Shown: one piece after another, positions 9,198 to 21,548 of the stretch
Layout: each line of letters opens with the position of its first letter
Numbering within the stretch: the stretch's first letter is position 1
NCBI RefSeq assembly: GCF_963662255.1
Contig: NC_085059.1
Coordinates: 2,528,501-2,592,500, forward strand
Origin: Cinclus cinclus
Lineage: Eukaryota > Chordata > Aves > Passeriformes > Cinclidae
Direction: 5' to 3'
DNA length: 64,000 nt
Translations under genes and position numbers: made by a program
Notes under the pieces: model-generated
Databases searched by the model: none
Told to the model about the DNA's origin: nothing
What the model saw: only the letters and a program-made list of their open reading frames with translations

Positions 9198-9407
9198 CAC
9201 AGAATGGGCTGGGTGCAAAGGAACCTTCAGTGCCACCCAGTGCAAGCTCTGCCACGGCAGGGACACCTCCCACTGTCCCACGCTGCTCCAGCCTGGCCTT
9301 GGGCACTGCCAGGGATCCAGGGGCAGCCACAGCTGCTCTGGGCACCCTGTGCCAGCCCTGCCCACCCTGCCAGGGAACAAGTCCTGCCCCATATCCCATC
9401 TGAAGCT
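9198..9407 (-). mobile_element. CR1 LINE 3' fragment (reverse), unit 2
   Basis: Array copy of the reverse CR1 fragment of unit 1. Confidence 0.85.
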
Positions 9408-11046
9408 GCTCCCAGTGCAAAGAGGTGTCACTGCATGGCCTTGGGATGATGGATCAAGAGAAAGCCCCAGGCTTTGAGCAGAGCCCCCAGTGCCTGTGCT
9501 GGGGACGTGCCACCCACCTGCCCCGCAAGCACTCAGCTGCCTCGCAGCCAAAAGGAGTGTCCAACAGGCAAAGTACTCCCAGAGGATCAAGCCCTGGTCA
9601 CTGCACCAATGACAAGGTCTTTATTGGGAAGAAATGTCAAAGCACAGCGACATTTCTTTTCCAAGCAGGAGACGCTGATCCTGGTGCGGCACCGCAGGCA
9701 TGCTGTTATTGCTGGTCCTCAATTCATCCCTTTATCAGCTGCAGGGCCACCAGGACAGGCTTTGGTCTCCCAGGCCAGCGCTGAGGGACACTGCTGTCCC
9801 CACCAGCTGTCCCCAGCCCTGGGTGCTGTCCCCGCCAGGGCTGTCCCCAGCCCTGTGCGCCCGAGCCTCTGCAGCCCAAAGCACCTGGAGATCCCCCTGA
9901 GCATCAGCGATCAGGGCCGCTGCAATCAGCCTGCTGACCCAAAATCCCAAGTCCTGCCACAAGAAAAGCAGCTGATGCATCGATACCTTGGAATTACAAG
10001 TCTCAATGCAAGGACAGGAAGCACCCCTATGCCACCAAATCATTGCTAAGGGCTTGCAAGCCTCAACCCGCAGATTTCAGCGTTGCACCCACAGTCAGGG
10101 CAAGGGTAAATCCACACAGAAATGACACAGAAATTCCAAAACACACATCATGTTGGTCTTGACGCCTTTCTTGTTGGCTCAAGGGCTGTTTCTGTGGGCC
10201 ACGCTTGCACAGAAAGAAAGAAAGGAAGTGCAGCTGCTGAGGAACATCTCCATGCCCTCAGCAGGTTTTGGTGCCTTTGCTGCAGGGCCGCTCCTGTCAG
10301 AGCCCCCTCTCTGCTGCTGACGCCTTTGCTCTTGGCGACACCAGCCCAGGAACACCAGCAGGGCCCAGGGCTGGGTCAGGGGGACCCCCCTGTGCACAGG
10401 GACTCCCAGCCCCGTGGCTGTGCCAGCACCCCCAGAAACACCAAGATCTGGCAGCACTTTGCTCCGCTGCTCTTTCCGGACACGCAACCATCTCCTTCCT
10501 TTGCCATCGCAGGAAAATTCAACCTCTACCTCAGCCAAAGACCATTTCCCACACATGGCTGCTCAGAAATGTTCTTCTGCACTTCCTCCACCAAAAACAC
10601 CCCCGCATGCCCAGAAGAGATCCCAGGGCCATCAGGATACCCTCCACAAACACTGCACAGGCACCCAGGACCATGGGCTTCCCATCTCTGCCATTCAGGC
10701 TCCTTGCGCTGCTCCTGTTCATTTTCTCCTCCTCTCTCCATCACTTTGGGAGCCACAGAGCTCCCAGGCTTTGGCAATTCCCAAGGCCAGTGCTGTGCAT
10801 GGCTTGTTGGACACCCCCGGGGCTGTGGACTGTGGACTGACATCCCTGTGGTGTTTCAGAGAAGCTGTTGAGAACCACAGCAAGCCACCAAGTTACTGAG
10901 CCTACTAGAACACCTCCCCAAGAGTAAAAGCTGAAAAAGTTGGGGCTGCTGAGGAACGAGAGCTGAAGCTTGTGTGGCAAGCTCAGAGCACATTCACAGT
11001 GAATGAAAGGTGGAAGAAGGAGCGTGACTCTTCCTCAGGAAGTGTA

Positions 11047-11296
11047 CTGATGGGACAAGGGGGAATGGGATCAAACGGAAAGAGAGTTGGAAGAGATTTG
11101 ATGCTGGAAAGAAGTTCTTTAATGTGAGGCTGCTTGTCCCTGACACAGGGACCTGTGCACATGTGGGTGCCCCATCCCCAGCAACATCCAAGGCCACGTT
11201 GGACAGGGTTGAAGTGCTGGGAGCTTGCTCAGGTTGGAACCAGATGATTTTTAGGGTCCCTTCCAAGCCAAACCACTCAAGGATTTGATGGTTCCA
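11047..11296 (+). mobile_element. CR1 LINE 3' fragment, unit 3
   Basis: Copy of the unit 1 CR1 fragment, at the same place within the unit. Confidence 0.8.
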
Positions 11297-11463
11297 TGAC
11301 GTCCATCTCCAAGAGAGGAGTGGCCCTGAAGCTTCTGTGACATCACGGAGCCTGGAGTGCTCCAGGTGGAAGGTCCAGGGCCTGGAGACCAGCACAACAG
11401 ACAGTTCACCTGCTGCCAGCACTCAGTTCTCCCCCACTCTTTGCTCTCTGCCACGGTGCCAAG

Positions 11464-11988
11464 ATGTTCCCGCTGCCAGCACTCGGTTGTCCCTCGCTCT
11501 TCGTTCTGTGCCTTGGTGCTGAGCTGCTCCTGCTGCCTGGACTTTTCCAGCACTTCTACTGGACCATCAACGCCAGTAGGATGAGCGCTCCTGTCCCAGC
11601 AGAGGTACAGTGCCATACCAGGGAGGGGGGCAGCCCTGACTGCCTGGGCAGGCTGCAGCCCTGTGGGGATGGATGCTGGGGACAGGGACCCCAAGGGAGA
11701 TTGTGCTGTCTCATGCAGACTGCCAGAGACACCATTGAGGATATGGAAGTGGATGAGAAGGACGACACCGAGCCCATGGAAGTTGATGAGCAAGACGACA
11801 CCGAGCCCATGGAAGTTGATGAGAAGGACGACACCGAGCCCATGGAAGTTGATGAGCAGGATGACACCGAGCCCATGGAAGTGGATGAAAATGATGAGAC
11901 TGAGCCCATGGAAGTTGATGAGCAGGATGACACCGAGCCCATGGACGTTGATGAGAAGGACAAGGAAGAGCCCCTGGTCCTGGGGTGA
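11464..11988 (+). CDS. Candidate acidic-repeat protein, unit 3
   Basis: Encodes the same 174 residues as units 1 and 2. UGUAAAUA motifs lie at 12191-12198 and 12362-12369, and AATAAA at 12431-12436. Three identical protein copies show that any function could be multicopy; recent duplication alone also explains the identity. Confidence 0.5.
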   Translation: MFPLPALGCPSLFVLCLGAELLLLPGLFQHFYWTINASRMSAPVPAEVQCHTREGGSPDCLGRLQPCGDGCWGQGPQGRLCCLMQTARDTIEDMEVDEKDDTEPMEVDEQDDTEPMEVDEKDDTEPMEVDEQDDTEPMEVDENDETEPMEVDEQDDTEPMDVDEKDKEEPLVLG

Positions 11989-13979
11989 GGATGGAGCCCC
12001 AGGAGCAGGACAACCTGATGCTCCCCTGCCCTGCCCTGCCCACAGGCAGTGCCCAGCCTGGGGCGGGGCTGGCTGGCTCTCCTCAGGGACATGGTGCTCA
12101 AGGAAGTCCTGCTCTGCTGCTTCTTTCCTTCCTTCCTTCCTTCCTTCCTTCCCCGATTGACAGGGATAATGGGCATTGATAGGGCCCCGCTGTAAATATG
12201 TTCTACATGTTAGAGGGTTTTTATAGGAGCTGTTAGCCTAAAGCTCCTAGATTGTTCATCTCTAGGTTCTAGATTGTTCCCGTATAGGTCCCAGATTGTT
12301 ACTGTATAGGTCCCAGGTTGTTGGAGTACTGGTTCCAGATTGTTAAAAGTATAGTCTTCCATGTAAATAAGTTCTATCCATTGTTGTTAGAAGGATACAT
12401 GTTCTGGAAATGTTTGGATCACCTTTGTTCAATAAATACAATTTCTTATTAAAACCCCGCCTCTCTTTGCAATTCCTTTGGGCAACCTTTGCACAGTGGT
12501 GGTTTCCACTTGCTCATGGTTCCTGGGGCTGGAGGTCCCTGGGGGTGCTGGCACAGCCAGCCCTGGCTGGGGGTCCCTGTGCAGGGAGGTCCCACTGAGC
12601 CAGCACTGCTGTTCCTGGGGCCCAGCAGTGTCCCCGAGGGCAAAGCTGTCACCAGCAGAGAGGGAGCTGTGACAGCAGCAGCCCCTGCAGCCACGCCAAC
12701 AAAGCAAAGGAAACCTCCTGCCACCCTTCCTGCTGCAGCCACTGGGACTCCTGGGCAGGAGCCAGCATCAGGCACAGGGATGCAACATCCACCTCCATGC
12801 TCTGAAGGTCACGACAGCCTTGGCAACTCTGGGACCTGCACCTGGGCTGCTGCAGGGGCTGATGTTTAAGGCTTGCAGCCTCAAAAACCTCTGGGCTTTG
12901 CTTCCCCCGCTGCTTTCCATTGCCCTGTGCCCAGGATCCTCACCCTGACCGTGTTCCCCACTCCCTGAGCATCCCCATCACAGGGGGCACTGGCAAATCC
13001 CGCACGCTTCACAAAACAAACTCCCCCACAGTAACCAAACCACTCTTTGGTCAGAGGGTGCCAAGGGGAAGCTCAGCACCAGCTGCCGTTTAAAGCATGC
13101 TTTCAAAAGTGGGTTCAGGCACTCTGGCAGTGCCTGCTGTGCAGCTGAGGCTGTGGGGACACAGCACTGGCTCAGGCCAGCCCTCAGCCCCTCACAGCTC
13201 ATGCCAAGGGCCCAGCTCACAAAGCAGTTTCATACCACTTGCAGCAGCTATTTCAAAGGCCTAAATGTCATTCACAGGAGCCATTTAGGTGCCATGTAGG
13301 TGCCAATTCAGTGTCGGTGTCCTGGCATGAGAAGCCATGACGGGGCCTCTGCATGTGCACTCAGGGCACTTCCAGTGCCATCCCAAAGGGATCACAAAGG
13401 ACAGGGCTCTTCTTTCAGCACTGCTGAGCTCCTCAGCCAGCATTTAAATCTCAGGAAGAGACAAGAATTGAGTGCACCAGGGAAGCTGGCCTCCAAGAAA
13501 AGGCATCAATCCCACGGCCCACCCAAGCCAACGGCCTGCATGTCTGTACCTTCTCCTCCTTCTCTCTTCTCTGCTGTCACTTTGCCCCTTCTCTCTGTCC
13601 GGGAGCTTGGCCTCTCAGACAAATAAAAGATGTGCATCCTCACGTAGCCACTGCATAGATGTCTTACAGAATTGTCCCTTCTTCCCCGACAGCTGCAAAT
13701 CCTACCGCTGCCAGACCTCATCCCTTGCTCCCACAAAGGGAGAGAAGACTTTCCATTCTAATTCATTGTCCAGCTCTAAGTCAACTACCCAGTCAGTAGA
13801 AATAGCTGTGAAATCCCCTCCACCAACCTGCCACAAGAGCTACAGCTGCGGAGGGGGAAACAGCAAACTCCCACCCCCACCACTGCTTTGGACTCCTTAC
13901 CAGCTAAAATATATCCCACTCCTGCGATTATTTCTTTTAACCACAGCTACAATCAATTGGAATCAATTAAACACTAGAT

Positions 13980-14189
13980 CACAGAATGGGCTGGGTGCAA
14001 AGGAACCTTCAGTGCCACCCAGTGCAAGCTCTGCCACGGCAGGGACACCTCCCACTGTCCCACGCTGCTCCAGCCTGGCCTTGGGCACTGCCAGGGATCC
14101 AGGGGCAGCCACAGCTGCTCTGGGCACCCTGTGCCAGCCCTGCCCACCCTGCCAGGGAACAAGTCCTGCCCCATATCCCATCTGAAGCT
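13980..14189 (-). mobile_element. CR1 LINE 3' fragment (reverse), unit 3
   Basis: Array copy of the reverse CR1 fragment of unit 1. Confidence 0.85.
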
Positions 14190-15828
14190 GCTCCCAGTGC
14201 AAAGAGGTGTCACTGCATGGCCTTGGGATGATGGATCAAGAGAAAGCCCCAGGCTTTGAGCAGAGCCCCCAGTGCCTGTGCTGGGGACGTGCCACCCACC
14301 TGCCCCGCAAGCACTCAGCTGCCTCGCAGCCAAAAGGAGTGTCCAACAGGCAAAGTACTCCCAGAGGATCAAGCCCTGGTCACTGCACCAATGACAAGGT
14401 CTTTATTGGGAAGAAATGTCAAAGCACAGCGACATTTCTTTTCCAAGCAGGAGACGCTGATCCTGGTGCGGCACCGCAGGCATGCTGTTATTGCTGGTCC
14501 TCAATTCATCCCTTTATCAGCTGCAGGGCCACCAGGACAGGCTTTGGTCTCCCAGGCCAGCGCTGAGGGACACTGCTGTCCTCACCAGCTGTCCCCAGCC
14601 CTGGGTGCTGTCCCCGCCAGGGCTGTCCCCAGCCCTGTGCGCCCGAGCCTCTGCAGCCCAAAGCACCTGGAGATCCCCCTGAGCATCAGCGATCAGGGCC
14701 GCTGCAATCAGCCTGCTGACCCAAAATCCCAAGTCCTGCCACAAGAAAAGCAGCTGATGCATCGATACCTTGGAATTACAAGTCTCAATGCAAGGACAGG
14801 AAGCACCCCTATGCCACCAAATCATTGCTAAGGGCTTGCAAGCCTCAACCCGCAGATTTCAGCGTTGCACACACAGTCAGGGCAAGGGTAAATCCACACA
14901 GAAATGACACAGAAATTCCAAAACACACATCATGTTGGTCTTGACGCCTTTCTTGTTGGCTCAAGGGCTGTTTCTGTGGGCCACGCTTGCACAGAAAGAA
15001 AGAAAGGAAGTGCAGCTGCTGAGGAACATCTCCATGCCCTCAGCAGGTTTTGGTGCCTTTGCTGCAGGGCCGCTCCTGTCAGAGCCCCCTCTCTGCTGCT
15101 GACGCCTTTGCTCTTGGCGACACCAGCCCAGGAACACCAGCAGGGCCCAGGGCTGGGTCAGGGGGACCCCCCTGTGCACAGGGACTCCCAGCCCCGTGGC
15201 TGTGCCAGCACCCCCAGAAACACCAAGATCTGGCAGCACTTTGCTCCGCTGCTCTTTCCGGACACGCAACCATCTCCTTCCTTTGCCATCGCAGGAAAAT
15301 TCAACCTCTACCTCAGCCAAAGACCATTTCCCACACATGGCTGCTCAGAAATGTTCTTCTGCACTTCCTCCACCAAAAACACCCCCGCATGCCCAGAAGA
15401 GATCCCAGGGCCATCAGGATACCCTCCACAAACACTGCACAGGCACCCAGGACCATGGGCTTTCCATCTCTGCCATTCAGGCTCCCTGCGCTGCTCCTGT
15501 TCATTTTCTCCTCCTCTCTCCATCACTTTGGGAGCCACAGAGCTCCCAGGCTTTGGCAATTCCCAAGGCCAGTGCTGTGCATGGCTTGTTGGACACCCCC
15601 GGGGCTGTGGACTGTGGACTGACATCCCTGTGGTGTTTCAGAGAAGCTGTTGAGAACCACAGCAAGCCACCAAGTTACTGAGCCTACTAGAACACCTCCC
15701 CAAGAGTAAAAGCTGAAAAAGTTGGGGCTGCTGAGGAACGAGAGCTGAAGCTTGTGTGGCAAGCTCAGAGCACATTCACAGTGAATGAAAGGTGGAAGAA
15801 GGAGCGTGACTCTTCCTCAGGAAGTGTA

Positions 15829-16078
15829 CTGATGGGACAAGGGGGAATGGGATCAAACGGAAAGAGAGTTGGAAGAGATTTGATGCTGGAAAGAAGTTCT
15901 TTAATGTGAGGCTGCTTGTCCCTGACACAGGGACCTGTGCACATGTGGGTGCCCCATCCCCAGCAACATCCAAGGCCACGTTGGACAGGGTTGAAGTGCT
16001 GGGAGCTTGCTCAGGTTGGAACCAGATGATTTTTAGGGTCCCTTCCAAGCCAAACCACTCAAGGATTTGATGGTTCCA
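15829..16078 (+). mobile_element. CR1 LINE 3' fragment, unit 4
   Basis: Copy of the unit 1 CR1 fragment, at the same place within the unit. Confidence 0.8.
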
Positions 16079-16245
16079 TGACGTCCATCTCCAAGAGAGG
16101 AGTGGCCCTGAAGCTTCTGTGACATCACGGAGCCTGGAGTGCTCCAGGTGGAAGGTCCAGGGCCTGGAGACCAGCACAACAGACAGTTCACCTGCTGCCA
16201 GCACTCAGTTCTCCCCCACTCTTTGCTCTCTGCCACGGTGCCAAG

Positions 16246-16770
16246 ATGTTCCCGCTGCCAGCACTCAGTTGTCCCTCGCTCTTCGTTCTGTGCCTTGGTG
16301 CTGAGCTGCTCCTGCTGCCTGGACTTTTCCAGCACTTCTACTGGACCATCAACGCCAGTAGGATGAGCGCTCCTGTCCCAGCGGAGGTACAGTGCCATAC
16401 CAGGGAGGGGGGCAGCCCTGACTGCCTGGGCAGGCTGCAGCCCTGTGGGGATGGATGGTGGGGACAGGGACCCCAAGGGAGATTGTGCTGTCTCATGCAG
16501 ACTGCCAGAGCCACCATTGAGGATATGGAAGTGGATGAGAAGGACGACACCGAGCCCATGGAAGTTGATGAGCAAGACGACACCGAGCCCATGGAAGTTG
16601 ATGAGAAGGACGACACCGAGCCCATGGAAGTTGATGAGCAGGATGACACCGAGCCCATGGAAGTGGATGAAAATGATGAGACTGCGCCCATGGAAGTTGA
16701 TGAGCAGGATGACACCGAGCCCATGGACGTTGATGAGAAGGACAAGGAAGAGCCCCTGGTCCTGGGGTGA
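16246..16770 (+). CDS. Candidate acidic-repeat protein, unit 4 (four substitutions)
   Basis: Frame intact and length conserved. Compared with unit 1 it has Gly-to-Ser at about residue 8, Cys-to-Trp in the Cys/Gly-rich linker, Asp-to-Ala just before the repeats, and Glu-to-Ala in the fifth repeat (ETAPM). I see one synonymous change (GCA to GCG) in the same interval. This excess of replacement changes argues that this copy is under little constraint. AATAAA at 17209-17214. Confidence 0.45.
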   Translation: MFPLPALSCPSLFVLCLGAELLLLPGLFQHFYWTINASRMSAPVPAEVQCHTREGGSPDCLGRLQPCGDGWWGQGPQGRLCCLMQTARATIEDMEVDEKDDTEPMEVDEQDDTEPMEVDEKDDTEPMEVDEQDDTEPMEVDENDETAPMEVDEQDDTEPMDVDEKDKEEPLVLG

Positions 16771-18757
16771 GGATGGAGCCCCAGGAGCAGGACAACCTGA
16801 TGCTCCCCTGCCCTGCCCTGCCCACAGGCAGTGCCCAGCCTGGGGCGGGGCTGGCTGGCTCTCCTCAGGGACATGGTGCTCAAGGAAGTCCTGCTCTGCT
16901 GCTTCTTTCCTTCCTTCCTTCCTTCCTTCCCCGATTGACAGGGATAATGGGCATTGATAGGGCCCCGCTGTAAATATGTTCTACATGTTAGAGGGTTTTT
17001 ATAGGAGCTGTTAGCCTAAAGCTCCTAGATTGTTCATCTCTAGGTTCTAGATTGTTCCCGTATAGGTCCCAGATTGTTACTGTATAGGTCCCAGGTTGTT
17101 GGAGTACTGGTTCCAGATTGTTAAAAGTATAGTCTTCCATGTAAATAAGTTCTATCCATTGTTGTTAGAAGGATACATGTTCTGGAAATGTTTGGATCAC
17201 CTTTGTTCAATAAATACAATTTCTTATTAAAACCCCGCCTCTCTTTGCAATTCCTTTGGGCAACCTTTGCACAGTGGTGGTTTCCACTTGCTCATGGTTC
17301 CTGGGGCTGGAGGTCCCTGGGGGTGCTGGCACAGCCAGCCCTGGCTGGGGGTCCCTGTGCAGGGAGGTCCCACTGACCCAGCACTGCTGTTCCTGGGGCC
17401 CAGCAGTGTCCCCGAGGGCAAAGCTGTCACCAGCAGAGAGGGAGCTGTGACAGCAGCAGCCCCTGCAGCCACGCCAACAAAGCAAAGGAAACCTCCTGCC
17501 ACCCTTCCTGCTGCAGCCACTGGGACTCCTGGGCAGGAGCCAGCATCAGGCACAGGGATGCAACATCCACCTCCATGCTCTGAAGGTCACGACAGCCTTG
17601 GCAACTCTGGGACCTGCACCTGGGCTGCTGCAGGGGCTGATGTTTAAGGCTTGCAGCCTCAAAAACCTCTGGGCTTTGCTTCCCCCGCTGCTTTCCATTG
17701 CCCTGTGCCCAGGATCCTCACCCTGACCGTGTTCCCCACTCCCTGAGCATCCCCATCACAGGGGGCACTGGCAAATCCCGCACGCTTCACGAAACAAACT
17801 CCCCCACAGTAACCAAACCACTCTTTGGTCAGAGGGTGCCAAGGGGAAGCTCAGCACCAGCTGCCGTTTAAAGCATGCTTTCAAAAGTGGGTTCAGGCAC
17901 TCTGGCAGTGCCTGCTGTGCAGCTGAGGCTGTGGGGACACAGCACTGGCTCAGGCCAGCCCTCAGCCCCTCACAGCTCATGCCAAGGGCCCAGCTCACAA
18001 AGCAGTTTCATACCACTTGCAGCAGCTATTTCAAAGGCCTAAATGTCATTCACAGGAGCCATTTAGGTGCCATGTAGGTGCCAATTCAGTGTCGGTGTCC
18101 TGGCATGAGAAGCCATGACGGGGCCTCTGCATGTGCACTCAGGGCACTTCCAGTGCCATCCCAAAGGGATCACAAAGGACAGGGCTCTTCTTTCAGCACT
18201 GCTGAGCTCCTCACCCAGCATTTAAATCTCAGGAAGAGACAAGAATTGAGTGCACCAGGGAAGCTGGCCTCCAAGAAAAGGCATCAATCCCACGGCCCAC
18301 CCAAGCCAACGGCCTGCATGTCTGTACCTTCTCCTCCTTCTCTCTTCTCTGCTGTCACTTTGCCCCTTCTCTCTGTCCGGGAGCTTGGCCTCTCAGACAA
18401 ATAAAAGATGTGCATCCTCACGTAGCCACTGCATAGATGTCTTACAGAATTGTCCCTTCTTCTCCGACAGCTGCAAATCCTACCGCTGCCAGACCTCATC
18501 CCTTGCTCCCACAAAGGGAGAGAAGACTTTCCATTCTAATTCATTGTCCAGCTCTAAGTCAACTACCCAGTCAGTAGAAATAGCTGTGAAATCCCCTCCA
18601 CCAACCTGCCACAAGAGCTACAGCTGCAGAGGGGGAAGCAGCAAACTCCCACCCCCACCACTGCTTTGGACTCCTTACCAGCTAAAATATATCCCACTCC
18701 TGCGATTATTTCTTTTAACCACAGCTACAATCTATTGGAATCAATTAAACACAAGAT

Positions 18758-18967
18758 CACAGAATGGGCTGGGTGCAAAGGAACCTTCAGTGCCACCCAG
18801 TGCAAGCTCTGCCACGGCAGGGACACCTCCCACTGTCCCACGCTGCTCCAGCCTGGCCTTGGGCACTGCCAGGGATCCAGGGGCAGCCACAGCTGCTCTG
18901 GGCACCCTGTGCCAGCCCTGCCCACCCTGCCAGGGAACAAGTCCTGCCCCGTATCCCATCTGAAGCT
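18758..18967 (-). mobile_element. CR1 LINE 3' fragment (reverse), unit 4
   Basis: Array copy of the reverse CR1 fragment; one change, CCCGTATCC for CCCATATCC. Confidence 0.85.
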
Positions 18968-20606
18968 GCTCCCAGTGCAAAGAGGTGTCACTGCATGGCC
19001 TTGGGATGATGGATCAAGAGAAAGCCCCAGGCTTTGAGCAGAGCCCCCAGTGCCTGTGCTGGGGACGTGCCACCCACCTGCCCCGCAAGCACTCAGCTGC
19101 CTCGCAGCCAAAAGGAGTGTCCAACAGGCAAAGTACTCCCAGAGGATCAAGCCCTGGTCACTGCACCAATGACAAGGTCTTTATTGGGAAGAAATGTCAA
19201 AGCACAGCGACATTTCTTTTCCAAGCAGGAGACGCTGATCCTGGTGCGGCACCGCAGGCATGCTGTTATTGCTGGTCCTCAATTCATCCCTTTATCAGCT
19301 GCAGGGCCACCAGGACAGGCTTTGGTCTCCCAGGCCAGCGCTGAGGGACACTGCTGTCCCCACCAGCTGTCCCCAGCCCTGGGTGCTGTCCCCGCCAGGG
19401 CTGTCCCCAGCCCTGTGTGCCCGAGCCTCTGCAGCCCAAAGCACCTGGAGATCCCCCTGAGCATCAGCGATCAGGGCCGCTGCAATCAGCCTGCTGACCC
19501 AAAATCCCAAGTCCTGCCACAAGAAAAGCAGCTGATTCATCGATACCTTGGAATTACAAGTCTCAATGCAAGGACAGGAAGCACCCCTATGCCACCAAAT
19601 CATTGCTAAGGGCTTGCAAGCCTCAACCCGCAGATTTCAGTGTTGCACACACAGTGAGGGCAAGGGTAAATCCACACAGAAATGACACAGAAATTCCAAA
19701 ACACACATCATGTTGGTCTTGACGCCTTTCTTGTTGGCTCAAGGGCTGTTTCCGTGGGCCACGCTTGCACAGAAAGAAAGAAAGGAAGTGCAGCTGCTGA
19801 GGAACATCTCCATGCCCTCAGCAGGTTTTGGTGCCTTTGCTGCAGGGCCGCTCCTGTCAGAGCCCCCTCTCTGCTGCTGACGCCTTTGCTCTTGGCGACA
19901 CCAGCCCAGGAACACCAGCAGGGCCCAGGGCTGGGTCAGGGGGACCCCCCTGTGCACAGGGACTCCCAGCCCCGTGGCTGTGCCAGCACCCCCAGAAACA
20001 CCAAGATCTGGCAGCACTTTGCTCCGCTGCTCTTTCCGGACACGCAACCATCTCCTTCCTTTGCCATCGCAGGAAAATTCAACCTCTACCTCAGCCAAAG
20101 ACCATTTCCCACACATGGCTGCTCAGAAATGTTCTTCTGCACTTCCTCCACCAAAAACACCCCCGCATGCCCAGAAGAGATCCCAGGGCCATCAGGATAC
20201 CCTCCACAAACACTGCACAGGCACCCAGGACCATGGGCTTTCCATCTCTGCCATTCAGGCTCCCTGCGCTGCTCCTGTTCATTTTCTCCTCCTCTCTCCA
20301 TCACTTTGGGAGCCACAGAGCTCCCAGGCTTTGGCAATTCCCAAGGCCAGTGCTGTGCATGGCTTGTTGGACACCCCCGGGGCTGTGGACTGTGGACTGA
20401 CATCCCTGTGGTGTTTCAGAGAAGCTGTTGAGAACCACAGCAAGCCACCAAGTTACTGAGCCTACTAGAACACCTCCCCAAGAGTAAAAGCTGAAAAAGT
20501 TGGGGCTGCTGAGGAACGAGAGCTGAAGCTTGTGTGGCAAGCTCAGAGCACATTCACAGTGAATGAAAGGTGGAAGAAGGAGCGTGACTCTTCCTCAGGA
20601 AGTGTA

Positions 20607-20856
20607 CTGATGGGACAAGGGGGAATGGGATCAAACGGAAAGAGAGTTGGAAGAGATTTGATGCTGGAAAGAAGTTCTTTAATGTGAGGCTGCTTGTCCC
20701 TGACACAGGGACCTGTGCACATGTGGGTGCCCCATCCCCAGCAACATCCAAGGCCACGTTGGACAGGGTTGAAGTGCTGGGAGCTTGCTCAGGTTGGAAC
20801 CAGATGATTTTTAGGGTCCCTTCCAAGCCAAACCACTCAAGGATTTGATGGTTCCA
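20607..20856 (+). mobile_element. CR1 LINE 3' fragment, unit 5
   Basis: Copy of the unit 1 CR1 fragment, at the same place within the unit. Confidence 0.8.
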
Positions 20857-21023
20857 TGACGTCCATCTCCAAGAGAGGAGTGGCCCTGAAGCTTCTGTGA
20901 CATCACGGAGCCTGGAGTGCTCCAGGTGGAAGGTCCAGGGCCTGGAGACCAGCACAACAGACAGTTCACCTGCTGCCAGCACTCAGTTCTCCCCCACTCT
21001 TTGCTCTCTGCCACGGTGCCAAG

Positions 21024-21548
21024 ATGTTCCCGCTGCCAGCACTCGGTTGTCCCTCGCTCTTCGTTCTGTGCCTTGGTGCTGAGCTGCTCCTGCTGCCTGG
21101 ACTTTTCCAGCACTTCTACTGGACCATCAACGCCAGTAGGATGAGCGCTCCTGTCCCAGCGGAGGTACAGTGCCATACCAGGGAGGGGGGCAGCCCTGAC
21201 TGCCTGGGCAGGCTGCAGCCCTGTGGGGATGGATGCTGGGGACAGGGACCCCAAGGGAGATTGTGCTGTCTCATGCAGACTGCCAGAGACACCATTGAGG
21301 ATATGGAAGTGGATGAGAAGGACGACACCGAGCCCATGGAAGTTGATGAGCAAGATGACACCGAGCCCATGGAAGTGGATGAAAATGATGAGACTGAGCC
21401 CATGGAAGTTGATGAGCAGGATGACACCGAGCCCATGGAAGTGGATGAAAATGATGAGACTGAGCCCATGGAAGTTGATGAGCAGGATGACACCGAGCCC
21501 ATGGACGTCGATGAGAAGGACAAGGAAGAGCCCGTGATCCTGGGGTGA
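21024..21548 (+). CDS. Candidate acidic-repeat protein, unit 5 (rearranged repeats)
   Basis: Same 174-codon length, but the third repeat has become the NDET-type seen in repeat five, so that QDDT and NDET repeats alternate. The C terminus is VILG instead of LVLG. Synonymous changes are present (GAC/GAT for Asp, GTT/GTC in DVDE). The pattern fits conversion between repeats within the gene with length kept. UGUAAAUA motifs at 21742-21749 and 21913-21920; AATAAA at 21982-21987. Confidence 0.5.
   Translation: MFPLPALGCPSLFVLCLGAELLLLPGLFQHFYWTINASRMSAPVPAEVQCHTREGGSPDCLGRLQPCGDGCWGQGPQGRLCCLMQTARDTIEDMEVDEKDDTEPMEVDEQDDTEPMEVDENDETEPMEVDEQDDTEPMEVDENDETEPMEVDEQDDTEPMDVDEKDKEEPVILG

Larger units (their letters stand above)
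4783..9564 (+). repeat. Array unit 2 (4782 bp)
   Basis: Same length as unit 1; equivalent features are at unit 1 position plus 4782. It shares TCAGCCAGC, AAAACAAAC and TCAATTGG variants with unit 3, but shares a CTGTCCTCA variant (near 5015) with unit 4 and the GTGTGCC variant (near 5073) with unit 5. That mixed pattern does not fit a simple order of duplication. Confidence 0.95.
9565..14346 (+). repeat. Array unit 3 (4782 bp)
   Basis: Equivalent features are at unit 1 position plus 9564. It shares several variants with unit 2 (TCAGCCAGC, AAAACAAAC, TCAATTGG) but GTGCGCC with units 1 and 4. Private differences include CCCATCTCT and CTCCTTGCG near 10681-10705 and a C-to-G change near 12599. 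Confidence 0.95.
14347..19124 (+). repeat. Array unit 4 (4778 bp)
   Basis: Four bases shorter than units 1-3 because the (TTCC)n tract at 16907-16930 has six rather than seven copies. Features before that tract are at unit 1 position plus 14346 and after it plus 14342. It carries four amino-acid changes in the acidic-repeat ORF and shares CACAAGATCAC with unit 5. Confidence 0.95.
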
